Source of the DNA: Chromobacterium sp. ATCC 53434
GTDB taxonomy: Bacteria; Pseudomonadota; Gammaproteobacteria; Burkholderiales; Chromobacteriaceae
Reading direction: 5' to 3'
DNA length: 64,000 nt
Assembly: GCF_002848345.1 (NCBI RefSeq)
Contig: NZ_CP025429.1
Location: 4,092,001 to 4,156,000, forward strand
A program made the translations under genes and the position numbers. The notes beneath the pieces are model-generated. The model made no database searches. It saw only the letters and a list, made by a program, of their open reading frames with translations, and was not told the origin of the DNA. Positions 11,357 to 19,922 of this stretch are shown piece by piece. Within the stretch, counting starts at the first letter, position 1. Each line of letters starts with the position of its first letter.

Positions 11357-12871
11357 ATGACCCACGAAGACCAGTCATTGCAGACACTGCAGTTCGTCCG
11401 CCAGCTGGCGGAACAGGCGCTGTCGCGCTCCGCCGGCGCCCCGCTGATGCCCGGCAACCGGGTAAGCTTGCTGTACGACAGCGCCGACAACTTCCCGGCC
11501 TGGGAGGCCGCCATCGCCGGCAGCGACGATTCGGTCTTCATTGAAATGTATATTTTCGCCAATGACCAATTTGGCCTGAAAATTCGCAATCTCTTGATAG
11601 AAAAAGCCAAGGCAGGCATCCAAGTTTGTCTGCTATATGACTGGCTGGGCAGCTGGCGCGCGCATCTGGCCGGCTTCTTCAGGCCGCTGATCGAGGCCGG
11701 CGGCCAGGTGCGCGCCTACCATCCGCCCAGCCTGGGCGCCGGCCTGAGCCTCTTGGGCCGCAACCACCGCAAGATGATCATCGTCGACCGCCGCCAGTTG
11801 TTCGTATCCGGCCTGTGCATCAGCGCCAGCTGGCAAGGCCGGCCGGAACAGAACCTGGCGCCGTGGCGCGACACCGGTCTCGCGCTGGAGGGGCCGTTGC
11901 TGGCGCCGGCGCTGGCCGCCTTCGCCGACAGCTGGGCCAGCTGCGGCGAGCCGTTGGACGAGGACTGGCTGCGGCCGATCCGCGTCGAACCCTGCGGCTC
12001 CGCCTCGGCGCGGCTGATCGCCACCACGCCGTCCACCGCCCGGATGATGCGGTTGGACCTGCTGGTGGCCAGCTTCGCCCGTCGCACGCTGTGGCTGACC
12101 GACGCCTACTTCATGGCCACCAGCCTGTATCTGTCGGCGCTGCAACAGGCGGCGCGCGACGGCGTCGACGTGCGCCTGTTGGTGCCGCGCTCCAGCGACA
12201 TCCGCTGGATCGCCACCGTGTCGCGCACCCAGTACCGGCCATTGCTGCAGGCCGGGGTCAGGGTGTTCGAATGGAACGGGCCGATGATCCATGCGAAGAC
12301 CGCGGTGGCCGACGGCCGCTGGGCCCGCATAGGCTCGACCAATCTGAATCTGTCCAGCTGGCTGGTCAACCGCGAGCTGGACGTGGCGCTGGAGGACGAG
12401 GCGCTGGCCGGCGAGCTGGCGCAGCGCTTTTTGCAGGACCTCGAACAGTCCACCGAGATCGTGCTGCGCCACGAGCGGCGCCGGCCGGTGCCTCGGCCGG
12501 TGCGGCAGGAAAAGCGCCAGCGCGGCACGACCAAGGAGATGGCGATCAGCGGCGCCAGCGCGGCAGCGCGCCAGGCGATGCGCATCGGCGACGCGCTGGG
12601 CGCCGTGGTGCGCGGCAGCCGCAGCGTCGAGAGCAGCGAGGCGCCCGCCTTTCTCAGCATAGGCGTCGCGCTGTGCGCGCTGGCGCTGGCGATCGCCTAC
12701 TTTCCGTGGCTGGCCGCCGCGCCGCTGGTGGCGCTGCTGGCCGGCAGCGGGCTCGCGGTGGCGTTCAAGGCCCTAGGCCTGTACCTGGAGAAACGGAGAA
12801 AAAAACAACAGTCGAGACTGGCCGCCGGCGGCGACGACAAGGACAAGACCCCGCCATCCGACTGCCAATGA
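11357..12871 (+). CDS. Phospholipase D-family / cardiolipin synthase-like protein (ClsB type)
   Basis: A 504-residue protein with two complete HKD motifs, HRKMIIVD at residues 137-144 and HAKTAVAD at 312-319, each followed by a GS/SG and N element. This is the two-lobed active site of phospholipase D enzymes. Like E. coli ClsB it lacks N-terminal membrane segments. An unusual C-terminal region from about 380 has a basic linker and then two hydrophobic segments (about 433-475) ending in a Lys/Arg-rich tail, so it is probably held at the inner membrane. The likely role is making cardiolipin or another phosphatidyl transfer product. It stands alone between gltB and the decarboxylase gene. Confidence 0.85.
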   Translation: MTHEDQSLQTLQFVRQLAEQALSRSAGAPLMPGNRVSLLYDSADNFPAWEAAIAGSDDSVFIEMYIFANDQFGLKIRNLLIEKAKAGIQVCLLYDWLGSWRAHLAGFFRPLIEAGGQVRAYHPPSLGAGLSLLGRNHRKMIIVDRRQLFVSGLCISASWQGRPEQNLAPWRDTGLALEGPLLAPALAAFADSWASCGEPLDEDWLRPIRVEPCGSASARLIATTPSTARMMRLDLLVASFARRTLWLTDAYFMATSLYLSALQQAARDGVDVRLLVPRSSDIRWIATVSRTQYRPLLQAGVRVFEWNGPMIHAKTAVADGRWARIGSTNLNLSSWLVNRELDVALEDEALAGELAQRFLQDLEQSTEIVLRHERRRPVPRPVRQEKRQRGTTKEMAISGASAAARQAMRIGDALGAVVRGSRSVESSEAPAFLSIGVALCALALAIAYFPWLAAAPLVALLAGSGLAVAFKALGLYLEKRRKKQQSRLAAGGDDKDKTPPSDCQ

Positions 12872-12982
12872 AAACAGCGCCTTAAGCGGTGCGCCCGCCT
12901 GCCGTGTCGACAACAAGGACGATGGCCGGAACCGGGCGACAGTCCGCTCGCGGAATTTTTCGCGGCATCTTCCGCAGCGCAC

Positions 12983-13011
12983 AACAACATGACAGGCAAA
13001 AGGTCTACAAT
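12983..13011 (+). promoter_or_regulatory. Weak candidate promoter for the decarboxylase leader
   Basis: TACAAT at 13006-13011 is a good -10 element, but the -35 region 17 bases upstream (AACAAC) is poor. If used, transcription would begin near 13018 and give a leader of about 255 bases. Confidence 0.3.
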
Positions 13012-13017
13012 GCGCGC

Positions 13018-13271
13018 TTCTTGGGATGTTCTCCAGGCCGGCTGACGTGATGCAACTGCAGGTTGCTAAGTACGGACCGCGGCGCAAAGCGCCCCGTTTT
13101 ATTCGCGCCTCAAGGCCAGCCTCCAGGGCGGCGGCGAAGACCCGTTCTTCAGCCCGTGCGTACAGATCTGCGCCCCACGCGCACCGTGCGACATTGCAGC
13201 GATGCAGGCCGCCAGGTGACGCCACCCGGCCCCGCCGCAGTGTCCGAGTTACCGCAACTAAGGACTCAGGT
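13018..13271 (+). other. Long untranslated leader upstream of the Orn/Lys/Arg decarboxylase
   Basis: The 400-bp gap 12872-13271 has no convincing gene. Its second half would be an mRNA leader. It contains a hairpin GCAAC-TGCAG-GTTGC (13052-13066), then GGCGC-AAA-GCGCC (13081-13093) followed by CCGTTTTATT, which looks like a weak intrinsic terminator. The reading frame of the decarboxylase stays open back to 13026, but the residues encoded there are low-complexity and Arg/Ala-rich and do not resemble the enzyme family. Attenuation of the decarboxylase gene is possible. Confidence 0.35.
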
Positions 13272-15530
13272 ATGCGTTTTCACTTCCCCATCGTGATCAT
13301 CGACGAGGATTTCCGCTCGGAAAACACCAGCGGCTCCGGCATCCGCGAACTGGCCGCCGCCATGGAGGCGGAAGGCATGAGCGTGATCGGCTACACCAGC
13401 TACGGCGACCTCACCTCCTTCGCCCAGCAGCAGAGCCGCGCCGCCGGTTTCATCCTGTCGATAGACGACGAGGAGTTCCAGACCGAGGATTCGGCGCAGC
13501 AGGCGCTCGGCGGCCTGTACGGCTTCGTCGCCGAGATCCGCCGCCGCAATCCGGACATCCCGGTCTATCTGTACGGCGAGACCCGCACCGCCCGCCACAT
13601 CCCCAACGACATCCTGCGCGAGCTGCACGGCTTCATCCACATGCACGAGGACACGCCGGAGTTCGTCGCCCGCCACATCATCCGCGAAGCCAAGAGCTAT
13701 CTGGACAATCTGGCACCGCCGTTCTTCCGCGCGCTGGTCGACTACGCCTACGACGGCTCCTACTCCTGGCACTGCCCCGGCCACTCCGGCGGCGTCGCCT
13801 TCCTGAAGAGCCCGGTCGGCCAGATGTTCCACCAGTTCTTCGGCGAGAACATGCTGCGCGCCGACGTCTGCAACGCGGTGGACGAGCTGGGCCAGCTGCT
13901 GGATCACACCGGCCCGGTGGCGGCGTCCGAGCGCAACGCCGCCCGCATCTTCAACGCCGACCACCTGTTCTTCGTCACCAACGGCACCTCGACGTCGAAC
14001 AAGATCGTCTGGCACAGCTGCGTCGCCGCCGGCGACATCGTGCTGGTGGACCGCAACTGCCACAAGTCCAATCTGCACGCCATCATCATGACCGGCGCGA
14101 TCCCGGTCTTCCTGATGCCGACGCGCAACCACTACGGCATCATCGGTCCGATCCCGAAATCCGAGTTCCATCCGGACAATATCAAGAAGAAGATTCTGGC
14201 CAACCCGTTCGCGCGCGAAATGCTGGAGCAACACCCGAACCGCAAGCCGCGCATCCTGACGCTGACCCAGTCCACCTACGACGGCATCCTGTACAACGTC
14301 GAGGAGATCAAGGGTCTGCTCGACGGCGAGGTCGACACGCTGCACTTCGACGAAGCCTGGCTGCCGCACGCCAGCTTCCACGACTTCTACCGCGACTTCC
14401 ACGCCATCGGCGAGGGACGCCCGCGCTGCGAAGACAGCCTGATCTTCTCCACCCAGTCCACCCACAAGCTGCTGGCCGGCATCAGCCAGGCCTCTCAGAT
14501 CCTGGTGCAGGACCCGCAGAACCGCCAGCTCGACACCGCCTGGTTCAACGAGGCCTATCTGATGCATACCTCGACCAGCCCGCAATACTCGATCATCGCC
14601 AGCTGCGACGTCGCCGCCGCGATGATGGAACAGCCGGGCGGCCAGTCCCTGGTGGAGGAATCGCTGGTCGAGGCGATGGAGTTCCGCCGCGCGATGCGCA
14701 AGGTGGACGAGGAATACGGCCGCGACTGGTGGTTCAGCGTATGGGGCCCGGACGCGCTGTCCGACGACGGCATCTGCGACCAGCCCGACTGGACGCTGCG
14801 CCCGAACGAGCGCTGGCACGGCTTCGCCGGCATCGAGGAAGGCTTCAACATGCTGGACCCGATCAAGGCCACCGTGCTGACGCCGGGTCTGGACGTCGAC
14901 GGCAGCTTCGAGGAAATGGGCATCCCGGCCGCCATCGTCACCAAGTATCTGACCGAGCACGGCGTGGTCGTCGAAAAGACCGGCCTGTACAGCTTCTTCA
15001 TCATGTTCACCATCGGCATCACCAAGGGCCGCTGGAACACGCTGATCTCGCTGCTGCAGCAATTCAAGGACGACTTCGACAAGAACCAGCCGCTGTGGCG
15101 CGTGATGCCGGAGTTCGTCGCCAAGCACCCGCAATACGAGCGGGTCGGCCTGCAGGACCTGTGCCAGCGCATTCACGGCCTGTACACCAAGCACGACGTG
15201 GCGCGGCTGACCACCGACATCTACCTGTCCGACATGGAGCCGGCGATGCGTCCGGCCGACGCCTTCGCCAAGATGGCGCACCGCGAGATCGAGCGCGTGC
15301 CGGTGGACCAGCTGGAAGGCCGCGTCACAGCGGTGCTGCTGACCCCGTACCCGCCGGGCATCCCGCTGTTGATCCCGGGCGAGCGCTTCAACAAGACCAT
15401 CGTCGACTACCTGCGCTTCGCCCAGGCCTTCAACCGCGAACTGCCGGGCTTCGAAACCGACGTCCACGGTCTGGTGGCGGTCGAGGTGCAGGGGCGCAAG
15501 GTCTACTGCGTCGATTGCGTCAAGCAGTAA
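13272..15530 (+). CDS. Orn/Lys/Arg decarboxylase, PLP fold type I (probably arginine or lysine decarboxylase)
   Basis: A 752-residue member of the AdiA/LdcC/SpeC family, which removes the carboxyl group from a basic amino acid to give a polyamine or its precursor and can consume protons in acid stress. An N-terminal receiver-like wing domain (about 1-130) precedes the PLP domain. The PLP lysine is Lys399 in STQSTHKLLAG, preceded by LHFDEAW, whose Asp contacts the PLP ring nitrogen. Length is close to AdiA (755). The ATG at 13272 was chosen because CAGGT precedes it and the conserved FPIVIIDEDF follows at once. Substrate specificity among Arg, Lys and Orn is not settled by these motifs. Confidence 0.9.
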   Translation: MRFHFPIVIIDEDFRSENTSGSGIRELAAAMEAEGMSVIGYTSYGDLTSFAQQQSRAAGFILSIDDEEFQTEDSAQQALGGLYGFVAEIRRRNPDIPVYLYGETRTARHIPNDILRELHGFIHMHEDTPEFVARHIIREAKSYLDNLAPPFFRALVDYAYDGSYSWHCPGHSGGVAFLKSPVGQMFHQFFGENMLRADVCNAVDELGQLLDHTGPVAASERNAARIFNADHLFFVTNGTSTSNKIVWHSCVAAGDIVLVDRNCHKSNLHAIIMTGAIPVFLMPTRNHYGIIGPIPKSEFHPDNIKKKILANPFAREMLEQHPNRKPRILTLTQSTYDGILYNVEEIKGLLDGEVDTLHFDEAWLPHASFHDFYRDFHAIGEGRPRCEDSLIFSTQSTHKLLAGISQASQILVQDPQNRQLDTAWFNEAYLMHTSTSPQYSIIASCDVAAAMMEQPGGQSLVEESLVEAMEFRRAMRKVDEEYGRDWWFSVWGPDALSDDGICDQPDWTLRPNERWHGFAGIEEGFNMLDPIKATVLTPGLDVDGSFEEMGIPAAIVTKYLTEHGVVVEKTGLYSFFIMFTIGITKGRWNTLISLLQQFKDDFDKNQPLWRVMPEFVAKHPQYERVGLQDLCQRIHGLYTKHDVARLTTDIYLSDMEPAMRPADAFAKMAHREIERVPVDQLEGRVTAVLLTPYPPGIPLLIPGERFNKTIVDYLRFAQAFNRELPGFETDVHGLVAVEVQGRKVYCVDCVKQ

Positions 15531-15552
15531 GACCGGCAACGGGAAACGACAA

Positions 15553-15575
15553 GGCGGGCCTCGGCCCGCCTTTTT
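15553..15575 (+). terminator. Rho-independent terminator after the decarboxylase gene
   Basis: A 7-bp G+C-only stem, GGCGGGC with GCCCGCC around CTCG, is followed by five T residues, 22 bp after the decarboxylase stop. Confidence 0.88.
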
Positions 15576-15601
15576 CATGTCCGTCCGCCGTATCGCGGCG
15601 C

Positions 15602-16231
15602 TCAGCGCTGGCCAGCAGCCAGCAAGCGCATCGCCAGGCCGCCGAACACCGTCGCCAGCAGGTATTGCGGCCAGCGTCCGCCTCCTCCGCCGGCCAGCAT
15701 TCGGCCCATGCGGCTGCTGGCGACGATGACCAGCGCATTGACGCAGAAAGCGACCGCGTTCAGCACCGTGGCCAGCAGCATGATCTGCAGCGCCACCGGA
15801 CCGGCCTTCGGCTCGACGAACTGCGGAAACAGCGCCAGCACGAACAAGGCCATCTTCGGATTGAGCAGATTGGTGGTCAGCCCCTGCAGCGCGATGCGCG
15901 CCAGCGGCTGGCCGGGCGCGGCGGGATCGGCCGCGCGCAGCACGCCGTTGCTGCGCAAGGTGGTCCAGGCCAGGTAGAGCAGATAGGCGGCGCCGGCGAT
16001 GCGCACCGCGTCGTAAGCCATCGGCACCAGCACGAACAGCTGGGCCAGACCCAGCGCCGCCAGCAGCGCATGGCAATAGGTGCCGACCTGGATGCCGAAC
16101 AGCGTGGCGAAGCCGGCGCGCAATCCCTGGCCGGCGCTGCGGCTGGCGATCAGCAGCATGTCGGGGCCGGGCGTGGCGGCCAGCGCGAGGCAGGCCAGCG
16201 AGAACAGCAGCAGGGTGGACAAGGTGGGCAT
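15602..16231 (-). CDS. LysE/RhtB family amino-acid exporter
   Basis: A 209-residue protein with about six membrane segments and the family signature ATPGPDMLLIASRSAGQGLRAG near the N-terminus. It would export an amino acid or small metabolite across the inner membrane by proton antiport. An upstream in-frame ATG at 16270 exists; 16231 was chosen because GGAG lies 8 bases before it and the resulting length matches RhtB proteins. It converges on the decarboxylase gene and shares no operon. The substrate is not predictable. Confidence 0.87.
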   Translation of the reverse strand: MPTLSTLLLFSLACLALAATPGPDMLLIASRSAGQGLRAGFATLFGIQVGTYCHALLAALGLAQLFVLVPMAYDAVRIAGAAYLLYLAWTTLRSNGVLRAADPAAPGQPLARIALQGLTTNLLNPKMALFVLALFPQFVEPKAGPVALQIMLLATVLNAVAFCVNALVIVASSRMGRMLAGGGGGRWPQYLLATVFGGLAMRLLAAGQR

Positions 16232-16362
16232 GCGCGGCGCTCCGCAGTCGGTGACGAAGGCATTCATCATACCGATACCGTCCCGACACGAACAAGCGCG
16301 CCACGCGGTTTGAAGGCCGCCGGCGTTTACGGTATATCTATTCGTCCTGGCAAGGAGAATGG

Positions 16363-16923
16363 ATGGATTTCCCCACGCTTCACACCGCGCGGCTGACGTT
16401 GCGCGAAATCACGCTGGACGACGCGCCGGCGCTGCTGGACATCCTCGGCGACGCCGACGCGATGCGCTGGTACGGCACCGATCCGCTCTCCACGCTGCAA
16501 CAGGCCCGACAGCTGGTGGACAAGTTCGCCGGCTGGCGCGAGCTGCCGGCGCCCGGCACCCGCTGGGGACTGGCGCTGCGCGAGGGCGGCCCATTGATAG
16601 GCAGCATAGGTTTGTTCAAATGGAATCCCGGCTGGCGCAGCTGCGCGCTCGGATATGAGCTGGCGCGCGGCGGCCACGGACAGGGTCTGATGACCGAGGC
16701 GCTGCGCGCCGCGCTGGCCTGGGGCTTCGAACAGATGGCGCTGAACCGGATCGAAGCCCAGGTTCATCCCGACAATCTGGCCTCGTTGAAACTGCTGGAG
16801 CGGCTGGACTTCAAGATGGAAGGCCGCGCCCGCCAGGCGGGCTACTGGCTGGGCCGCCATCAGGACCTGATCAATCTGTCGCTGCTGCGAGAAGAAAGCC
16901 CGCTGGCCGGCGCTGAGCGCTGA
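16363..16923 (+). CDS. GNAT family N-acetyltransferase (RimJ/RimL-like)
   Basis: A 186-residue GNAT protein. It opens with LHTARLTLREITLDDAPALLDIL, typical of the RimJ/RimL/SpeG group. GYELARGGHGQGLMTEALRAAL near residues 105-125 is the acetyl-CoA pyrophosphate loop (Q/RxxGxG/A), and NRIEAQVHPDNLASLKLLERLDF is the conserved C-terminal motif. It acetylates an amine on a protein N-terminus, amino acid or small molecule. The ribosome site AAGGAGA precedes two possible ATGs four bases apart, 16359 in another frame and 16363; only 16363 opens the gene. The gene ends 4 bp from convergent fpr. Confidence 0.88.
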   Translation: MDFPTLHTARLTLREITLDDAPALLDILGDADAMRWYGTDPLSTLQQARQLVDKFAGWRELPAPGTRWGLALREGGPLIGSIGLFKWNPGWRSCALGYELARGGHGQGLMTEALRAALAWGFEQMALNRIEAQVHPDNLASLKLLERLDFKMEGRARQAGYWLGRHQDLINLSLLREESPLAGAER

Positions 16924-16927
16924 GCGC

Positions 16928-17719
16928 TTACCAGCCGTTCTCCAGCACGATGTGGCCCGGCGCGTTCTGCCGGCTCATCCGGTAACCCATCTTCATCAAC
17001 TGGCGATGGGTATCCTCCACCATCTTCGGATTGCCGCACAACATGAAGCGGCTGTGCTCAGGCGACATCTCGATGCCTGCCCGCGCCGCCAGCTGGCCGT
17101 CGTCCAGCAGGGCCGGCAGGCGTTGGTTCAGCATGCCGGCCGGCGCGTCGCGCGTCACCACCGGCAGGTAGCGCAGCTTATGGCCATGCTCATCCGCCAT
17201 CGGATGCTCGCGCAAGGCGGCGATCTCGTCCTGGAACGACAACTCGGCCGCCTCCCGCACGCAGTGGACCAAGACGATGCGTTCAAAGCGCTGCCAGACC
17301 TCCGGCTGCTTCAGCATCGACAGATACGGCGCGATGCCGGTGCCGGTGGCCAGCATCCACAGATCAGCGCCGTCCGGCAGCCGCTCAGCCTGGAAAAAGC
17401 CCATCGCCCGCTTGTCCAGCATCACCTCGCCGCCCGGCTGCAGCCTGGCCAGCCGGGAACTGAACTGGCCGTCCGGCACCACGATGGAGTAGAAATCCAG
17501 GAATTCGTCGTATTCGGCCGAACACATCGAATAGGCCCTCCACACCTGGCCGCCGCCTTCCAGCGGCAGGCCCAGCCGGGCGAACTGGCCGGCGGCGAAG
17601 CGAAAGCCGGCCGGGCGCGTCAGACGAAAGCCGATCAGCTTGTCGGTCCAGCGCTTGATGTCGGTGATGGTTTCAACGGTGTACTTCTGTTGAATCTCGG
17701 CTTCCAGTTCGGCGTTCAT
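16928..17719 (-). CDS. fpr: Ferredoxin--NADP+ reductase
   Basis: A 263-residue flavoprotein of the bacterial FNR type. It has the FAD-binding RAYSMCSAEYDEFLDFYSI near residues 60-80 and the nucleotide-binding LATGTGIAPYLSML near 115-130. A C-terminal HIVLENGW ends in an aromatic residue that can stack on the flavin. It exchanges electrons between NADPH and ferredoxin/flavodoxin and supports Fe-S assembly, redox balance and oxidative-stress repair. An upstream TTG-initiated start (17752) would run through the operator palindrome and was rejected in favour of ATG 17719 after GGGTG. It has its own promoter and operator, described separately. Confidence 0.93.
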   Translation of the reverse strand: MNAELEAEIQQKYTVETITDIKRWTDKLIGFRLTRPAGFRFAAGQFARLGLPLEGGGQVWRAYSMCSAEYDEFLDFYSIVVPDGQFSSRLARLQPGGEVMLDKRAMGFFQAERLPDGADLWMLATGTGIAPYLSMLKQPEVWQRFERIVLVHCVREAAELSFQDEIAALREHPMADEHGHKLRYLPVVTRDAPAGMLNQRLPALLDDGQLAARAGIEMSPEHSRFMLCGNPKMVEDTHRQLMKMGYRMSRQNAPGHIVLENGW

Positions 17720-17729
17720 CGCGCACCCA

Positions 17730-17752
17730 TTGTTGAGTAATTTACTCAACAA
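17730..17752. promoter_or_regulatory. 23-bp perfect palindrome at the fpr start site (Rrf2/IscR-like operator candidate)
   Basis: Arms TTGTTGAGTAA and TTACTCAACAA flank a single T. The core TTGAGT...ACTCAA has the same size and spacing as the E. coli IscR type 1 motif (YYGACTRWWWYAGTCRR) and differs only by one symmetric C-to-G swap in each half. It begins at the last base of the -10 box and covers the expected transcription start of fpr, where a bound repressor would block RNA polymerase. Confidence 0.6.
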
Positions 17753-17781
17753 TTATGCGCCCGAGCGCGCCGGCTTGCCAA
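17752..17781 (-). promoter_or_regulatory. Sigma-70 promoter for fpr
   Basis: On the minus strand TTGGCA (17776-17781) is separated by 18 bases from CATAAT (17752-17757). Both hexamers match consensus at five of six positions. Transcription would start near 17745, inside the adjacent palindrome. Confidence 0.65.
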
Positions 17782-17884
17782 GCCTGCCGGCGCGCCGGCG
17801 AACTCAGGGCCGCCCGCGCTGGCGCGCGCCGGCGAAAAGCCTCATGCTGGCGCAATCGGACAGGAAGCCAACAGGAGACCCGCC

Positions 17885-18817
17885 ATGACCATCGCCCTCG
17901 CCCTGCACGGCGGCGCCGGCACGCTGCGCCGCAGCGACATGGACCCCGAACTGGAACGCGCCTACCGCGCCGGACTGGAGGCCGCGCTGGAAGCCGGCTA
18001 CGCGGTGCTGCGCGGCGGCGGCGCGGCGCTGGATGCCGTATGCGCGGCCGTCTGCGCGCTGGAGGACGATCCGCTGTTCAACGCCGGCCGCGGCTCGGTG
18101 TTCAATCTGGACGGCAGGCAGGAGATGGAGGCGGCGGTGATGGACGGCGGCCGCCAGGACGCCGGCAGCGTCGCCGGCCTGTCCCGGGTGAAGAATCCGG
18201 TGCTGCTGGCGCGGGCGGTGATGGAGCGCAGCCCGCACGTGACGCTGGGCTACGCCGCGGCGGAAGACTTCGCCGCCAGGCTCGGACTGGACACGCGGCC
18301 GCCGGAATACTTCCATACCGACAAGCGCTGGCAGGCGCTGCTGGCGGAAAAGGAAAGGCTGGCCAACGGCGGCGCCGACGACGACATTCCCGAGGATCGC
18401 AAGCACGGCACTGTCGGCGCGGTGGCGCTGGACGCGCAGGGCCGGCTGGCGGCCGCCACCTCGACCGGCGGCCGCACCGCCAAGTGGCCGGGCCGCATCG
18501 GCGACACCCCGGTGATAGGCGCCGGCACCTGGGCCGACGCCTATTGCGCGGTGTCGGCCACCGGCCACGGCGAATACTTCGTCCGCGCCGCCGCCGGCCA
18601 CGAGATATCGGCCCGCGTCCGCCATCTGGACGAGACGCTGGACCAGGCCTGCCACGCGGTGGTCTACGGCCAACTGCTGCCGATGGGCGGCACCGGCGGC
18701 GTCGTCGCCGTCGACCGCCGCGGCCGGGTGGCCTTGCCGTTCAACTGCGAAGGCATGTACCGGGCGGCGGTGGACGGCGACGGACGGCGTCTAATCGCCA
18801 TCTACGCCGACGATTAA
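17885..18817 (+). CDS. iaaA: Isoaspartyl peptidase / L-asparaginase (type III Ntn-hydrolase)
   Basis: A 310-residue Ntn hydrolase that removes N-terminal isoaspartyl residues from damaged-protein peptides and hydrolyses asparagine. It is made as a precursor that cuts itself before Thr176 in KHGTVGAVALD, giving the catalytic N-terminal Thr. The oxyanion and substrate residues in STGGRTAKWPGRIGDTPVIGAGTWAD follow, and LALHGGAGT opens the chain as expected. AGGAG lies upstream of the ATG. Its stop overlaps the stop of the convergent nitronate monooxygenase gene by four bases. Confidence 0.93.
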   Translation: MTIALALHGGAGTLRRSDMDPELERAYRAGLEAALEAGYAVLRGGGAALDAVCAAVCALEDDPLFNAGRGSVFNLDGRQEMEAAVMDGGRQDAGSVAGLSRVKNPVLLARAVMERSPHVTLGYAAAEDFAARLGLDTRPPEYFHTDKRWQALLAEKERLANGGADDDIPEDRKHGTVGAVALDAQGRLAAATSTGGRTAKWPGRIGDTPVIGAGTWADAYCAVSATGHGEYFVRAAAGHEISARVRHLDETLDQACHAVVYGQLLPMGGTGGVVAVDRRGRVALPFNCEGMYRAAVDGDGRRLIAIYADD

Positions 18818-19869
18818 CGGTAGGCCGCCTGCCACTCCTCCTGCAATAGCGACACCAGCGCGGCGGCCGGCACTTCGCGCGCGTCCGCCGCGCCCTCTCC
18901 CGCCCACAATGACATCAGATCGTCGCGCCCGGCCTGGGCGGCGGCGGCGCGCAACGGACCGCTCAACGCATTCATCACCGGATAGGCCGGCAGCCGATCC
19001 TGCCACTGCGCCATCTCCTCGATATAACGATTGTTCAGCCCGCGCGCGTAACGGCCGGAGAAGGCCCGCGTCAGGCAGGTGGCGCCGCTGCCGGCCTTAG
19101 CCAGCGCCGACTTCCACGGCGCCGAGATGCCGGACTCCGGACAGCGCAGGAAGGCGGTGCCCAGCTGGCAGGCCTGGGCGCCGTTGCGCATCGCCGCGGC
19201 GATGTCCCGGCCATTCATGATGCCGCCGGCGGCGATCACCGGCAGCGGCAGGTTCTGCGCCAACTCGTACACCAGCGACAGCATCGGCCGCAGCGACTGC
19301 TGCTGTTCGCCGATGAAGGTGCCGCGATGGCCGCCGGCCTCCCGGCCCTGGGCGCACACCGCGTCGGCGCCCAATTCCGCCCAGGCCAGGCCCTCGGCCA
19401 GATTGGTCGCGGTGCCTATCACCGCGATGCCGGCCTCCTTGCACGCCAGCATCTGGTCGGTGGTCAGGATGCCGAAGGTAAAGCTGAGCAGCGCCGGTCG
19501 CAGGGCCAGCGCCGTCTGCAACTGTTCGCCGAACGGCTGGCAGAAACCGGCCGGCAGCGCCGGCGGCGCGATGCCCAGCTCCTCGTGCCACGGCCGCAGC
19601 AGCCGCAGCGCCAGCTCCAGCCCGGCCTCGTCCGGCGCCGGCATCCCCTGCACGAACAGATTGATGCCGAACGGCCGCTCGGTCAGCGCGCGTATCTTCT
19701 CCGTCTGCTCGCGGATTTGCTGCGGCGCCAACATCGCGCCGGCCAGAAATCCAAGGGCGCCGGCGTCGGAAACCGCCGCCACCAGTTGCGGCGTGGTGGC
19801 GCCTCCGGCCATCGGCGCCTGAACCAGCGGCAGCTTGAGCCGCCAACGCTGCCAAAATGCTTCCGCCAT
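18814..19869 (-). CDS. Nitronate monooxygenase (NMO / 2-nitropropane dioxygenase family)
   Basis: A 351-residue FMN-binding TIM-barrel protein. Diagnostic segments are PLVQAPMAGGATTPQLVAAVSDAG (N-terminal FMN contact), the active-site GREAGGHRGTF near residue 178-188 with its histidine, and PVIAAGGIMNGRDIAAAMRNGAQACQLGTAFL for phosphate binding. Such enzymes oxidise toxic nitronates such as propionate 3-nitronate. Some members are enoyl reductases, but the GGH motif favours nitronate monooxygenase. It stands upstream-adjacent to a PLP enzyme gene on the same strand with a 53-bp gap, so co-transcription is possible. Confidence 0.88.
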   Translation of the reverse strand: MAEAFWQRWRLKLPLVQAPMAGGATTPQLVAAVSDAGALGFLAGAMLAPQQIREQTEKIRALTERPFGINLFVQGMPAPDEAGLELALRLLRPWHEELGIAPPALPAGFCQPFGEQLQTALALRPALLSFTFGILTTDQMLACKEAGIAVIGTATNLAEGLAWAELGADAVCAQGREAGGHRGTFIGEQQQSLRPMLSLVYELAQNLPLPVIAAGGIMNGRDIAAAMRNGAQACQLGTAFLRCPESGISAPWKSALAKAGSGATCLTRAFSGRYARGLNNRYIEEMAQWQDRLPAYPVMNALSGPLRAAAAQAGRDDLMSLWAGEGAADAREVPAAALVSLLQEEWQAAYR

Positions 19870-19922
19870 TTCACTCCTCCCGATAATCGCGAATCGTCAC
19901 ATCTCGGCCGCGGGGCGCCAGG

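Noticed and set aside
13026..13271. N-terminal extension of the decarboxylase by 82 residues
   Set aside because: The added residues are low-complexity and Arg-rich, unlike the family, whereas the ATG at 13272 has CAGGT upstream and gives the usual length.
13063..13296. A 77-codon TTG-started frame in the decarboxylase leader
   Set aside because: It has no ribosome site, no family resemblance and runs into the decarboxylase gene. It was not accepted as a leader peptide.
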